Notes under the pieces: model-generated | Seen by the model: only the letters and a program-made list of their open reading frames with translations | Told to the model about the DNA's origin: nothing | Databases searched by the model: none | Assembly: GCF_002551245.1 (NCBI RefSeq) | Contig: NZ_NTGZ01000021.1 | Span: forward strand, 1 to 50,439 | DNA length: 50,439 nucleotides | Source: Streptomyces sp. rh34 | Lineage (GTDB): Bacteria > Actinomycetota > Actinomycetes > Streptomycetales > Streptomycetaceae | Direction: 5' to 3' | Program-made: the position numbers and the translations under genes | In this document: in pieces, positions 33,695 to 43,020 of the stretch | Numbering within the stretch: position 1 is the stretch's first letter | Layout: the number at the start of each line of letters is the position of its first letter

Positions 33695-34208
33695 GAAGAC
33701 TCTGGCTGGGACCAGGTCAGCCTCTCCGCCGTCGCGGCCCGCGCCGAGGTGTCACGCCCCTCGGTGTACAAGGAGTTCGGCAGCCGGGCCGGCCTGGGGC
33801 GCGCTGGTAGTGCGGGAGACCCAGCGATTCCTGGCAGGAGTGGCCGACACCCTCCACCCCGGCGCGCCGGACACCCACGCCTGCCTCGCAGCCGCCATCC
33901 TGTACGTGCTCAGGGAAGCTGATCAACGGCCCCTGGTCCGTGCCGTGGTCACAGCCGCCCGCGAAGGCTCCGACAGCCTGCTCCCCTACCTCACCGCCCG
34001 AGGGGACCCCATCTTCGACGCCGGCCGAAGCCTGGTCCGGAAGTGGCTGGCCACGCGGCACCCGGAACAGGACACGGAAACGCTCGGCATGGCAGCGGAC
34101 GTCATCGTCTGTATGACCATCAGCCGCCTCCTCCTGCCCGCCGGTGAGCCATGCCTCACCGCCGGGAGACTGACGACAGCGGCCCTGAAACTCCTGCACC
34201 CGAGCTGA
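33695..34208 (+). pseudogene. TetR-family regulator, truncated and frameshifted
   Basis: The helix-turn-helix of a TetR repressor is readable in one frame (WDQVSLSAVAARAEVSRPSV, then YKEFGSRAGLG). The ligand-binding part continues in another frame after a shift near 33795-33805: ALVVRETQRFLAGVADTLHP, LPYLTARGDPIFDAGRSLVR, and ends KLLHPS at 34208. The first helix and the start codon are missing; their place is taken by the end of the transposase remnant. The target genes are unknown, since no intact neighbour is obviously paired with it. Confidence 0.8.
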
Positions 34209-34383
34209 CGGGAGAAGCAGGGCGACCAGGGCCCACGGTGAGATGCCCGTACCACCCGGGCCGAACCCTTCAACCGGGTCGGGCCCCACCCCGCCGAGCG
34301 GCCGCACCGCCTCGGCGAACCGGTGCCGGCCTCGCACCGCCCGTCAGCACGGCTCCCGCGGCGTGGTCCGCCGTCGCCGACGA

Positions 34384-35229
34384 TCAGACGGCACCCATGA
34401 TCAGCCCCTCGATGGTGTGCTTCTGGGTGATGGGTGTCAGTTCGTCGACGACCGGGCAGTCCAGATGGCGGCGGACGCGCTCCGGCAGGCTCTCCCAGAA
34501 CCGCCGCGTGACAGCGGCGTCGTGACGGTCGGCGTTGTCCGCGCCTGGTCCGTCGAGGCCGAGCACGAGGACGGGCCGGGCCTTGGCCGACTCGTTCCTG
34601 GTTCCGCGGTGGACCGTGAGCGCGGAGCGGGCCGAAATGTCCCCGCGCCGCGGGTACTTGCGCACGGCGAGCTGCTCATACCGGCCGTAACGTTCGCGCG
34701 GCGGGAACATCCCGTGCTCAAAATCGGGCGCGTCGTCCCACTGGGTCCCCGGTGCGATCTCGAAGGGCCCCATGTCCGGGTCCGTGTCGACCGCGGTGAC
34801 ATTGAACGCCAGCGATGTGAGGCGCCGCTCCGCCAAGGTCTCCGCGGGGATGGGGAAGTCGCGGTGCCAGGGCTGGTCCACCGCGCCTTCCAGCGGAACG
34901 TCGAATCCCAGCTCGACAATGCGGTAGTCGGGCCCCAGCACGGCTGTGGCCAGCGACCGGACCCACGGGTGATCGACGAGTTCGACGAAGCCGCTGAGCT
35001 GCTCCGGATGGATTTCGACGTAGTAGCGATGGGGCCCCCGGCCCACCGCACCGTCCGGCCGGGAGCGCGCTTCCTCGAAAGCGGCGTCGATGTCCTCGCG
35101 CAGCCGGTCGGCCCACGCCACGGCGAAGGCCCCCTTCAGCGCGGTGATGCCGTCCGCGTACAGGTTGGCCACGTCCTGCGTCACATCGACAGCGGCCTCG
35201 GCGGCGGGCCCATCGGGAATTGCGTGCAC
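34384..35229 (-). CDS. Phytanoyl-CoA dioxygenase (PhyH)-family Fe(II)/2-oxoglutarate oxygenase
   Basis: A 281-residue non-haem iron oxygenase. The metal-binding facial triad is visible: His and Asp in QPWHRDFPIPAET and the distal His in SALTVHRGTRN; the fold markers GPFEIAPGTQWDD and RPVLVLGLDG are those of the PhyH family. The substrate cannot be told from sequence; relatives hydroxylate lipids, amino-acid derivatives or secondary metabolites. GTG at 35229 with GAGGGA upstream gives the best start. It is divergent from a LacI-type gene, and a 12-bp palindrome lies between them, so it is probably controlled by that regulator. About 170 bases without a gene separate its end from the tetR remnant. 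Confidence 0.87.
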   Translation of the reverse strand: MHAIPDGPAAEAAVDVTQDVANLYADGITALKGAFAVAWADRLREDIDAAFEEARSRPDGAVGRGPHRYYVEIHPEQLSGFVELVDHPWVRSLATAVLGPDYRIVELGFDVPLEGAVDQPWHRDFPIPAETLAERRLTSLAFNVTAVDTDPDMGPFEIAPGTQWDDAPDFEHGMFPPRERYGRYEQLAVRKYPRRGDISARSALTVHRGTRNESAKARPVLVLGLDGPGADNADRHDAAVTRRFWESLPERVRRHLDCPVVDELTPITQKHTIEGLIMGAV

Positions 35230-35285
35230 GGTCGTCCCTCGTCTCCTTGCGACAGAGCTTTCGACGTCAGCTTCACATCGATGCA

Positions 35286-35297
35286 TGCAACGTTGCA
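35286..35297. promoter_or_regulatory. LacI-type operator between phyH and lacI
   Basis: TGCAACGTTGCA is a perfect 12-bp palindrome with the central CG step typical of LacI/GalR-family operators. It lies 57 bases upstream of both start codons, well placed to control the divergent pair. Confidence 0.65.
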
Positions 35298-35354
35298 ATA
35301 CCTTGGGTCAGGGTACTTGGCGCGGTGCTTCGCGGTGCGTGACAGGATGCCGAG

Positions 35355-36359
35355 GTGAGCAGTCGTCTGAAGGATGTGGCCGCCCGGGCCGGTGTCTCCG
35401 TCCGCACCGTGTCCAACGTGGTCAGCGGTTCCGCCCCGGTAGCGGCCGATACCCGCCGACGCGTCCAGGAAGCGATCGACGAACTCGGCTACCGCCCCAA
35501 TCTCGCCGCCCGCAGCCTGCGCGCCGGCCGAACCGGCATCATCGGCCTGGCCATCCCCGAACTGCACTCCCCCTACTTCAGCGAACTCGCCGGCCTCCTG
35601 GTGGACGGGGCCCAGCGCAGATCGTGGACCGTCGTCATCGACCAGACACGTGGAGAAGCCCATGCCGAACGCCGTCTGCTCACGCCGGGCGGCGGACGCG
35701 TGGTGGACGGGCTCATCATCAGCCCCTGGGCGCTCGACCTCGCCGAACTCGCGGCCACCGAACTGACGGTCCCCCTCGTCCTGCTCGGCGAGCGGGGCCC
35801 TGGGGGAGCCGCGGACCGGATCGCCGTCGACAACGTCACCGCCGCCGACGAGGCCACCGACCACCTGGTCAGGATGGGCCGCCAACGCATCGCCGCCATT
35901 GGCCTGCAGCCCCACCTGCACAACGGCACCGCCCGCCTGCGCACCGAGGGATACCTGCGCGCCCTGGACCGTGCGGGGCTCCCCCGGCATCTGGACGCCC
36001 GGCGTCCCGTCAGCGCACTGCACCGCGCGGACGGTGCCCGCGCCATGGCCGAGTTGCTGGACATGCCGGACGCCCCCGACGCCGTGTTCGCCTTCAGTGA
36101 CGAACTCGCGCTCGGCGCCCTCCACACCGCACGCCAACGAGGCCTGCGCGTGCCCGAGGACATCGCGATCATCGGATTCGACGACATCGAGGACGGCCGC
36201 TACAGCAACCCGCCGCTGACCACCGTCTCTCCGGACAAGCGACAGATCGCCGAGCGGGCCCTGCAATGTCTGGCCGACCGCATCTACAGCCCCGGCAACA
36301 CCGTGCCCCCGCAGGAACTCACGATCTCCCACCGCCTGATCAGACGCGGCACCACCTGA
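35355..36359 (+). CDS. LacI/GalR-family transcriptional regulator
   Basis: A 334-residue repressor. The N-terminal helix-turn-helix and hinge are textbook: RLKDVAARAGVSVRTVSNVV, then TRRRVQEAIDELGYRPNLAA with the minor-groove hinge helix ARSLRAGRTGIIGL. The periplasmic-binding-like effector domain follows (HSPYFSELAGLLVDGAQRR, VDNVTAADEATDHLVRMG, AVFAFSDELALGALHTARQR, IAIIGFDDIE). GTG at 35355. The effector is probably a sugar or a related small molecule; the divergent oxygenase gene is the likely target. A long perfect hairpin follows its stop. Confidence 0.93.
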   Translation: MSSRLKDVAARAGVSVRTVSNVVSGSAPVAADTRRRVQEAIDELGYRPNLAARSLRAGRTGIIGLAIPELHSPYFSELAGLLVDGAQRRSWTVVIDQTRGEAHAERRLLTPGGGRVVDGLIISPWALDLAELAATELTVPLVLLGERGPGGAADRIAVDNVTAADEATDHLVRMGRQRIAAIGLQPHLHNGTARLRTEGYLRALDRAGLPRHLDARRPVSALHRADGARAMAELLDMPDAPDAVFAFSDELALGALHTARQRGLRVPEDIAIIGFDDIEDGRYSNPPLTTVSPDKRQIAERALQCLADRIYSPGNTVPPQELTISHRLIRRGTT

Positions 36360-36364
36360 ACCGG

Positions 36365-36411
36365 CGACGCCACAGTCGCCGCGGCCTCGGTTCCGGGCGA
36401 CTGTGGCGTCG
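36365..36411 (+). terminator. Strong hairpin terminator after lacI
   Basis: CGACGCCACAGTCGCC (36365-36380) and GGCGACTGTGGCGTCG (36396-36411) are perfect complements: a 16-bp stem with a 15-base loop beginning 6 bases after the stop. No T-tract follows. Confidence 0.75.
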
Positions 36412-36656
36412 GGCGACATCGAGGGCAGGCGTCAGGGTTCAGGGCGTGCGCCGGTGCTCGCGCGAGAGTGAGGAAACCCCAAGCCGGGCCGGTGCTCTTC
36501 GAGTTACGCCGTCAGGCCGCCCTCCCGGGGGGCCGGTGCGCCGGTCCACGCATTCCTCCGGACCGGGGAGTGAGGTTTCTCCGAGGAAAGGAAGGAACCC
36601 GACATGAGGGAAATGCCTCTCCCCTGGTGAGCACCCCTGTCCTGGAGGTTTTTACG

Positions 36657-37862
36657 TTGAGTTCCGCACGCCCGCGCATCCGTCGCTCCACCCCGGCCGG
36701 CCGGAGGACCCGGCTCGCCCTGACCGGGCCCGCGACCCTGCTCGCCGCCGCGCTCACCGCGTGCTCGGGCGGCTCCTCGGGCTCCACCGAGGTGGGCGGG
36801 GACGCCAAGGCGCCCGGCACCAGCGTCTCGGTGAACCTGAAGGGCAAGGCCGCGGCCCCGGGCGGACCGGTGAAGGTGACACTGGCTCACGGGAAGCTGG
36901 AGGCGGTGTCGGTGACCGCCGGCGAGGGCGGCGCGCTGGCCGGGAAGATATCCGCCGACGGCCGGACCTGGACATCCGACCGGGTCGCCGCGCCGGGCAC
37001 CGCTTACACGGTCGAGGCGAAGGACACGGACGGCGGCAGCGACCGGGCCACGTTCGCCACCGCCGAGGCCGAGAAGGTCAACAAGCTCGCCCTCGCGCCG
37101 GGGAAGAACACGACCGTGGGCATCGCGCAGCCGCTGTCCGTCGTCTTCGACCACCCCGTGAAGGACAAGGCGGCCGTCGAGAAGGCCCTGAAGGTCTCGA
37201 CGTCGAACGACACCGAGGGCTCCTGGGGCTGGCTGCGGGACCACTCGGGCAAGGACCGCGTCGACTGGCGGCCCAAGGAGTACTGGAAGCCCGGCACGAA
37301 GGTCACCCTGGACGCACAGCTGAACGGGGTCGACACGGGTACGGACGGCGGCTGGTTCGTCCGCGACTACATGACGACGTTCACGGTCGGCGCGGCCCAG
37401 GTGGTCGAGGTCGACCTCGACCGGTCCCGCCTCGCCCTGCACCGGGACGGGAAGCAGGTACTGAACGTCCCGATGTCGGCGGGCACCCCGGGCGGCGAGA
37501 AGGCCTCCTGGCGGGGCACGGCGGTCCTGATGTCCAAGGAGGGCACGATCAACATGCGCTCCGAGACGGTGGGCCTCGGCGACGCCTACGACAAGATGGT
37601 CGACTACTCGATGCGGCTGACCTGGTCCGGGATGTACGTGCACGCGGCCCCGTGGAACGCGGGCTATTTCGGTCAGGCCAACCGGAGCTCGGGTTGCGTC
37701 GGGATGAGCGACGCGGACGCCGCCGCCCTGTACGGACAGGTGCGGGTGGGCGACCCGTTCGAGATGACCGGCACACAGGCCAAGGGCACGGTCGCCGAGG
37801 GCAACGGATACGGCGCGTGGAACCTCTCGTGGGAGGACTGGGCGGCCAAGAGCGCACTGTAG
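36657..37862 (+). CDS. L,D-transpeptidase lipoprotein (Ig-like domains plus YkuD)
   Basis: A 401-residue cell-wall enzyme that makes 3-3 peptidoglycan cross-links. A basic start (RPRIRRSTPAGRRTR) and hydrophobic stretch end in the lipobox LTAC, so it is probably lipid-anchored. Two Ig-like modules occupy about residues 55-245 (VTLAHGKLEAVSVTAGEGG, PLSVVFDHPVKDKAAVEKAL). The YkuD catalytic domain follows, with His in YVHAAPWN and the nucleophile Cys in RSSGCVGMSDADA. TTG at 36657 is chosen because GGAGG precedes it by 8 bases and it gives a proper lipoprotein signal; the frame is open to 36468. It resembles the LdtMt2 group of actinobacterial L,D-transpeptidases. Confidence 0.93.
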   Translation: MSSARPRIRRSTPAGRRTRLALTGPATLLAAALTACSGGSSGSTEVGGDAKAPGTSVSVNLKGKAAAPGGPVKVTLAHGKLEAVSVTAGEGGALAGKISADGRTWTSDRVAAPGTAYTVEAKDTDGGSDRATFATAEAEKVNKLALAPGKNTTVGIAQPLSVVFDHPVKDKAAVEKALKVSTSNDTEGSWGWLRDHSGKDRVDWRPKEYWKPGTKVTLDAQLNGVDTGTDGGWFVRDYMTTFTVGAAQVVEVDLDRSRLALHRDGKQVLNVPMSAGTPGGEKASWRGTAVLMSKEGTINMRSETVGLGDAYDKMVDYSMRLTWSGMYVHAAPWNAGYFGQANRSSGCVGMSDADAAALYGQVRVGDPFEMTGTQAKGTVAEGNGYGAWNLSWEDWAAKSAL

Positions 37863-37919
37863 TGACCCGGTAGCGCCCGGTCCGGGGCCGGAGCACTACT
37901 GACGCGACGTCCAACAATC

Positions 37920-37974
37920 GTTACCCTCACGCAACGCACCCGGTAGTTACCAGCGGTAAACAATCAGGGTTACC
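37920..37974. promoter_or_regulatory. Cluster of TTACC repeats upstream of the CocE-like gene
   Basis: GTTACC occurs at 37920, 37946 and 37969, about 23-26 bases apart. The central one forms the inverted repeat TTACCAGCGGTAA (37947-37959). The cluster is 40-95 bases upstream of the hydrolase start and looks like a multi-site operator or activator array. Confidence 0.4.
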
Positions 37975-38014
37975 GTCGGGTCACTTTGCACTGACACGCG
38001 TGAGGAGTGACCCC

Positions 38015-39610
38015 GTGGCACGTCCGAAACCGGCACCGCGCACCACCGCTTCGATCACCACCGCTGTCGTCCTGCTCGCCGGGGCCGCGCTCGGCGCCGC
38101 CCCGGCCGCGACGGCGGCCCCCGGCACCGCACCCGCGGGCACGACCGCACAGGGCCTGACGTTCCACGACATCCCCGGCTCCGGGGGCATCACCCTGAAG
38201 GGCAACGTCTTCACGCCCGCCGGGGCGGCGGCCGGGGCAAAGCATCCGCTGATCGTCTTCCCGACGAGCTGGGCCATGCCGCAGATCGAGTATCTGGCCC
38301 AGGCCCAGAAGCTCGCCGACTCCGGTTACGTCGTGGTGAGTTACACCTCACGCGGCTTCTGGCTCTCGGGCGGGGAGATCGAGGTCGCGGGGCCGCCGGA
38401 CATCGCGGACGCCTCCGCCGTCATCGACTGGGCGCTGCAGCGCACCTCCGCCGACCCGGACCGCATCGGCATGGGCGGCGTCTCCTACGGGGCGGGCATC
38501 AGCCTGCTGGCGGCCGGGCACGACCCGCGCATCAAGGCGGTGGCCGCGCTCAGCGGCTGGGCCGACCTGATCGACTCGATCTACAGCGGTCGCACCCAGC
38601 ACCTCCAGGCCGCCGCCCTGCTCGGCGGCACGGGCCTGGTCACCGGCCGCCCCGGCGACGAACTGACGCGGACGCTCAAGGACTTCCTCGGGTCCAACCT
38701 GGAGAAGGAGCCGGAGATGATCGCCTGGGGGAAGAAGCGCTCCCCCGCGACGTATCTGGACCGGATCAACGCCAACGGCGCGGCGATCATGATGGGCAAC
38801 GCCTGGGGCGACACCGTCTTCCCGCCCAACCAGTACGCCTCGTTCTACGACAAGCTCACCGGCCCCAAGCGGCTGGAGTTCCGCCCCGGCGACCACGCCA
38901 CAGCCGAGGCCAGCGGCCTGCTCGGGCTGCCGAACGACACCTGGACGAGTACCCGCCGCTGGTTCGACCGCTATCTCAAGGGCGAGCGCAACGGCATCGA
39001 CACCGAGCTGCCCGTCCAGCTCAAGTCCCGCACCGACCAGGGGTACGAGGGCTACCCGGACTGGAAGTCCGTGGGCGCGGTGAAGAACCGGATCCCGCTG
39101 GACGGCACCAAGAAGGTGTGGGCGAACGTCGACTCGGGAGCCAACGGCGGCATCGCGATCCTGTCCAACGCGCTGGACCAGTTCCTGAAGCTGCCGCCGA
39201 CGGTCTCCGTGCCCCTGCTGCCACGCACCTTCGCGAGCGTGTGGCAGTCGGAGCGGTACGCCACCCAGCAGCGGATCCGGGGCACGTCCGCGCTGCACAC
39301 CACGGTCACCGCCACGAAGCCGAGCGGCACCCTCGTCGCGTATCTCTACGACGTGGGGCCGCTCGGCATCGGCAAACTGGTCAGCAATGCTCCGTACACC
39401 TTCCACGGGCAGACACCGGGCCGGCCGTTCCCCGTCGACCTGGAGCTGTACTCCACGGCCTACGACGTCCCGGCCGGTCACCGGCTCGCCCTGGTGATCG
39501 ACACCGTCGATCCGCTGTACATCGAGCACAACCCGACCGGCGCGCAGCTGACCTTCTCCTCGCCCGGCACGGACCCGAGTCATCTCTCGGTCCCGCTGCG
39601 CGAGAAGTGA
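38015..39610 (+). CDS. Secreted CocE/NonD or S15-type X-Pro dipeptidyl-peptidase-like hydrolase
   Basis: A 531-residue exported alpha/beta-hydrolase. The signal peptide covers about residues 1-37 (ITTAVVLLAGAALGAAPAATA). The catalytic triad is visible: Ser in GMGGVSYGAGISLLAAG, Asp in GNAWGDTVFPPNQ, His in FRPGDHATAEA. The C-terminal jelly-roll domain typical of CocE and X-Pro peptidases follows (LVAYLYDVGPLGIGKLVSN, AGHRLALVIDTVDPLY). It is expected to act outside the cell as a proline-specific dipeptidyl peptidase or as an acyl hydrolase. GTG at 38015 sits 7 bases after GAGGAG. It faces the glutamate transporter operon, and an inverted repeat joins the two 3' ends. Confidence 0.9.
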   Translation: MARPKPAPRTTASITTAVVLLAGAALGAAPAATAAPGTAPAGTTAQGLTFHDIPGSGGITLKGNVFTPAGAAAGAKHPLIVFPTSWAMPQIEYLAQAQKLADSGYVVVSYTSRGFWLSGGEIEVAGPPDIADASAVIDWALQRTSADPDRIGMGGVSYGAGISLLAAGHDPRIKAVAALSGWADLIDSIYSGRTQHLQAAALLGGTGLVTGRPGDELTRTLKDFLGSNLEKEPEMIAWGKKRSPATYLDRINANGAAIMMGNAWGDTVFPPNQYASFYDKLTGPKRLEFRPGDHATAEASGLLGLPNDTWTSTRRWFDRYLKGERNGIDTELPVQLKSRTDQGYEGYPDWKSVGAVKNRIPLDGTKKVWANVDSGANGGIAILSNALDQFLKLPPTVSVPLLPRTFASVWQSERYATQQRIRGTSALHTTVTATKPSGTLVAYLYDVGPLGIGKLVSNAPYTFHGQTPGRPFPVDLELYSTAYDVPAGHRLALVIDTVDPLYIEHNPTGAQLTFSSPGTDPSHLSVPLREK

Positions 39611-39617
39611 TCACCGA

Positions 39618-39663
39618 CTGCTGCCGGGCGGGCAGGGCCCGGCTACTGGCCTCCCGGCAGCAG
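39618..39663. terminator. Inverted repeat at the convergent ends of the hydrolase gene and gluD
   Basis: CTGCTGCCGGG (39618-39628) and CCCGGCAGCAG (39653-39663) are a perfect 11-bp inverted repeat with 24 bases between; the right arm overlaps the last codons of gluD. It could stop transcription from both sides. Confidence 0.5.
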
Positions 39664-40530
39664 CGTCCCCGGTTCGGCCGGGGCCACCCCCACCGCCTTC
39701 GTCCTCGGATTGCGCCGCTGACGACGGGCCACCCAGGTGGCGAACCACGAGAGCAGCATGCACATCCCGATGTAGATCGGAGAGATCACCATCACGACGG
39801 GGATGAAGGGAAGATCGTAGTCGAGATTCGACGCGATCAGCTTTCCGGCGTGGAGGAATTCCTCGTAGGTGATCAGATAGCCCAGTGAGGTGTCCTTGAG
39901 CGCGACCACCAGTTGACTGATGATGGTCGGCAGCATCGCGCGTACGGCCTGGGGAGCCAGGACGAACGTGGTGACCTGTGTCTTGCGCATGCCGAGCGCG
40001 TACGCCGCCTCGCGCTGGCCCCGGTCCACGGAGTTGATCCCGGTGCGGAACACCTCCGCGAGGACGGAGCCGTTGTAGAGCGTCAGACCGGCGACCAGGG
40101 CGGGCAGCGGGTGGACCTGCAGCGCCACGAAGATGAAGAAGATCATCACCAGCACCGGCATGGCCCGGAAGAACTCGACCAGCAGGGTGGAGATCCAGCG
40201 CAGCACCCGGTGTTCGGAGAGCCGGCCGACCGCGAGGACCGCGCCCAGGGCGAGCGAGAGGACCGCGGCGTACGCGAACGCCTTGAGGGTGTTGCCGAGT
40301 CCGCGCAGCAGCAGTTCCTGGATGCCCTTGTAGGCGAAGGGCGACCACTTCTCGGCGGTGAACTGGTCGGTGTCGAAGAGCAGATGGACGATCCAGCCGA
40401 ACAGCGCCAGGATCACCACCGTCGAGGCGATCCCGTACATCAGGTGCCGTTTACGGGTCACCGGGCCGGGGATGTCGTAGAGCGCGGTGGCCGCCGGCAG
40501 CGTGGGCCTGCGGGTGAGGGTCTTGGTCAT
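39643..40530 (-). CDS. gluD: Glutamate ABC transporter permease GluD
   Basis: A 295-residue inner-membrane subunit of a polar amino acid importer. After a basic cytoplasmic N-terminus (MTKTLTRRP, TRKRHLMYG) come about five membrane helices; the coupling motif that contacts the ATPase is visible as EVFRTGINSVDRGQREAAYA and LGMRKTQVTTFVLAPQAVRA. ATG overlaps the gluC stop by 4 bases. It is the last gene of a four-gene operon (ATPase, binding protein, two permeases), the order of the Corynebacterium and Streptomyces gluABCD systems. It has a slightly extended C-terminus (ARRQRRNPRTKAV). Confidence 0.94.
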   Translation of the reverse strand: MTKTLTRRPTLPAATALYDIPGPVTRKRHLMYGIASTVVILALFGWIVHLLFDTDQFTAEKWSPFAYKGIQELLLRGLGNTLKAFAYAAVLSLALGAVLAVGRLSEHRVLRWISTLLVEFFRAMPVLVMIFFIFVALQVHPLPALVAGLTLYNGSVLAEVFRTGINSVDRGQREAAYALGMRKTQVTTFVLAPQAVRAMLPTIISQLVVALKDTSLGYLITYEEFLHAGKLIASNLDYDLPFIPVVMVISPIYIGMCMLLSWFATWVARRQRRNPRTKAVGVAPAEPGTLLPGGQ

Positions 40531-41171
40531 CGTGCCACTCCCCAGCGCTTCTCCATCACGTTGAACACCGCGCTGATGGTCAGGGTGATGATCAGGTAGC
40601 CGACGGCGATCCAGATGAACGACCAGATGATGCTGTAGCCCAGCTCGTTGAGCGTCTTGTAGGTGCCGAGGAGTTCGGTGACGCTGAACGCCCCGGCGAT
40701 CGCGGAGTTCTTCGCCAGCGCGATCAGCGTCGAGCCGACCGGCGGGATCACCGACCGGAACGCCTGCGGCAGCACCACCGCTCCCAGGGTCTGGCCGAAG
40801 TTCATGCCCAGGCTGCGGGCGGCCTCGCCCTGCCCCTTGGGCACGGTGTTGATGCCGGAGCGCAGCACCTCGCAGATGAAGGCCGAGGTGTAGCAGCCGA
40901 GCGCCAGCACCGCGAAGAACTGGAACGGCAGGACGAGCCCGAAGCGGGGCAGGCCGAGCAGGACCGCGAAGAACAGCAGTGTCAGCGGGGTGTTGCGGAG
41001 CACGGTGACCCAGACCGTGCCCAGCACCCGGAGGGAGCCGACGGGCGCGACCCGGAAGGACGCCATCAGGAAGCCGAGGACGAGCGCCAGCGCGGAGGCG
41101 TAGACGGTCAGCTCGACGGTGCCGAGGAAGCCCTTGCCGTAGAGGGAGAAGTTCTCTGTCAGTACATCCAT
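40527..41171 (-). CDS. gluC: Glutamate ABC transporter permease GluC
   Basis: A 214-residue permease of the HisM/GlnP family. It has about five membrane helices and the EAA coupling loop EVLRSGINTVPKGQGEAARS followed by LGMNFGQTLGAVVLPQAFRS. It pairs with GluD to form the channel of the importer. ATG at 41171; the binding-protein gene ends 16 bases upstream. The 4-bp overlap with gluD implies co-translation of the two permeases. Confidence 0.94.
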   Translation of the reverse strand: MDVLTENFSLYGKGFLGTVELTVYASALALVLGFLMASFRVAPVGSLRVLGTVWVTVLRNTPLTLLFFAVLLGLPRFGLVLPFQFFAVLALGCYTSAFICEVLRSGINTVPKGQGEAARSLGMNFGQTLGAVVLPQAFRSVIPPVGSTLIALAKNSAIAGAFSVTELLGTYKTLNELGYSIIWSFIWIAVGYLIITLTISAVFNVMEKRWGVAR

Positions 41172-41187
41172 GGGTGGGGCCGTCCCC

Positions 41188-42117
41188 TCAGGTCGCCGGG
41201 TAGCGGTCGATGGGCGGCGGGGTCGGCGCAGGAGATCCGGAGAGCCCCAGCGTCGCTTCGTACGCCTTCTTCCAGTTGCCGTCCTTCTCGTTGGCCTCCA
41301 GAGCGTCGTTGAGCGCGTCGCGCAGCGCGTTGTCCTCGCGCGGTACGCCGATGCCGTACGGCTCCTCGGAGAAGGGCTTGCCCACGACCTTCATCTCCTC
41401 GGGCGCCTTCGCCGCGAAGCCCAGCAGGATCGCGTCGTCGGTGGTGACGGCGTCGACCTGGAAGGTGAGGAGGTTGTCGACGCAGATCGAGTACGTGTCG
41501 TACGCGACGAGCGTCGCGCTGGGGTAGTCGGCGGCGATGCGCTGGTAGGGCGTGGAGCCGGCCGCCGAGCAGACGGTCTTGCCCGCCAGGTCCTGGGGCC
41601 CGTTGATGTCGTTCTCGTCGGTGCGCACCAGCAGGCCCTGGCCCGCCATGTAGTACGGGCCGGCGAAGCCGACGAGTTTCTTGCGCATGTCGTTGATGGT
41701 GTAGGTGCCGACGTAGTAGTCGATCTGGCCGTTCTGCAGGGCCGTCTCGCGGTTCGCGGAGGCGATCGTGCGGAAGCGGATCGTCTTCGGGTCGAAGCCG
41801 AGCGAGGCCGACATCATGCGGGCGATCTCGATGTCGAACCCGGAGTAGACCCCGCTGGCCGGGTCCTTCTCCCCCAGGTACGGCTGGTCCTCCTTGGCGC
41901 CGACCACCAGGTGGCCGCGCTTCTTCGCCCTGGTCCAGGTGCGGGAATCGGGCAGTTCGAAGCCGGTGTCGACCTGGTACACCGGCAGGGCCTCGGCCTT
42001 GGGGCCCTTGACCGGCGGGCTGCCGTCCTTGCCGCAGCCCGCGGCGAGTGCGGCGAGCAGGAGACCGGCCACGAGGGCGGCGGCCCTGCCCGTACGCGTG
42101 TTCCTCGTGCGCAACAT
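41188..42117 (-). CDS. gluB: Glutamate-binding lipoprotein GluB
   Basis: A 309-residue solute-binding protein of the family 3 (polar amino acid) type. The N-terminus is a lipoprotein signal (GRAAALVAGLLLAALAAGC, lipobox LAAGC), so it is held on the outer face of the membrane. Binding-domain blocks are seen: DPASGVYSGFDIEIARMMSA, FRTIASANRETALQNGQIDY, LVRTDENDINGPQDLAGKTV, SVCVDNL-like and VDAVTTDDAILLGFA. ATG at 42117 is 12 bases after the ATPase stop. It brings glutamate or a close relative to the GluCD permease. Confidence 0.94.
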   Translation of the reverse strand: MLRTRNTRTGRAAALVAGLLLAALAAGCGKDGSPPVKGPKAEALPVYQVDTGFELPDSRTWTRAKKRGHLVVGAKEDQPYLGEKDPASGVYSGFDIEIARMMSASLGFDPKTIRFRTIASANRETALQNGQIDYYVGTYTINDMRKKLVGFAGPYYMAGQGLLVRTDENDINGPQDLAGKTVCSAAGSTPYQRIAADYPSATLVAYDTYSICVDNLLTFQVDAVTTDDAILLGFAAKAPEEMKVVGKPFSEEPYGIGVPREDNALRDALNDALEANEKDGNWKKAYEATLGLSGSPAPTPPPIDRYPAT

Positions 42118-42129
42118 GGAAGCCTCCCC

Positions 42130-42873
<744 letters not shown>

Positions 42874-42996
42874 GCGCTGCCCTACCCACTTGTCGCTGTG
42901 TCGAGGTCAGCGCAAACTATCCATCCCGAAAAGGGACTTCGCACCCGACACGCGTAAATGGCGCAAAAGGCTTTTTAACTGGATTAGGAGGGGAGG

Positions 42997-43013
42997 GCGG
43001 GCCACCGGCCCGC
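42997..43013 (-). terminator. Hairpin just after the hypothetical gene
   Basis: GCGGGCC (42997-43003) and GGCCCGC (43007-43013) form a perfect 7-bp stem with a 3-base loop, 7 bases after the stop of the minus-strand gene ending at 43021. An AT-richer run follows further downstream. Confidence 0.45.
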
Positions 43014-43020
43014 TCCCGGC

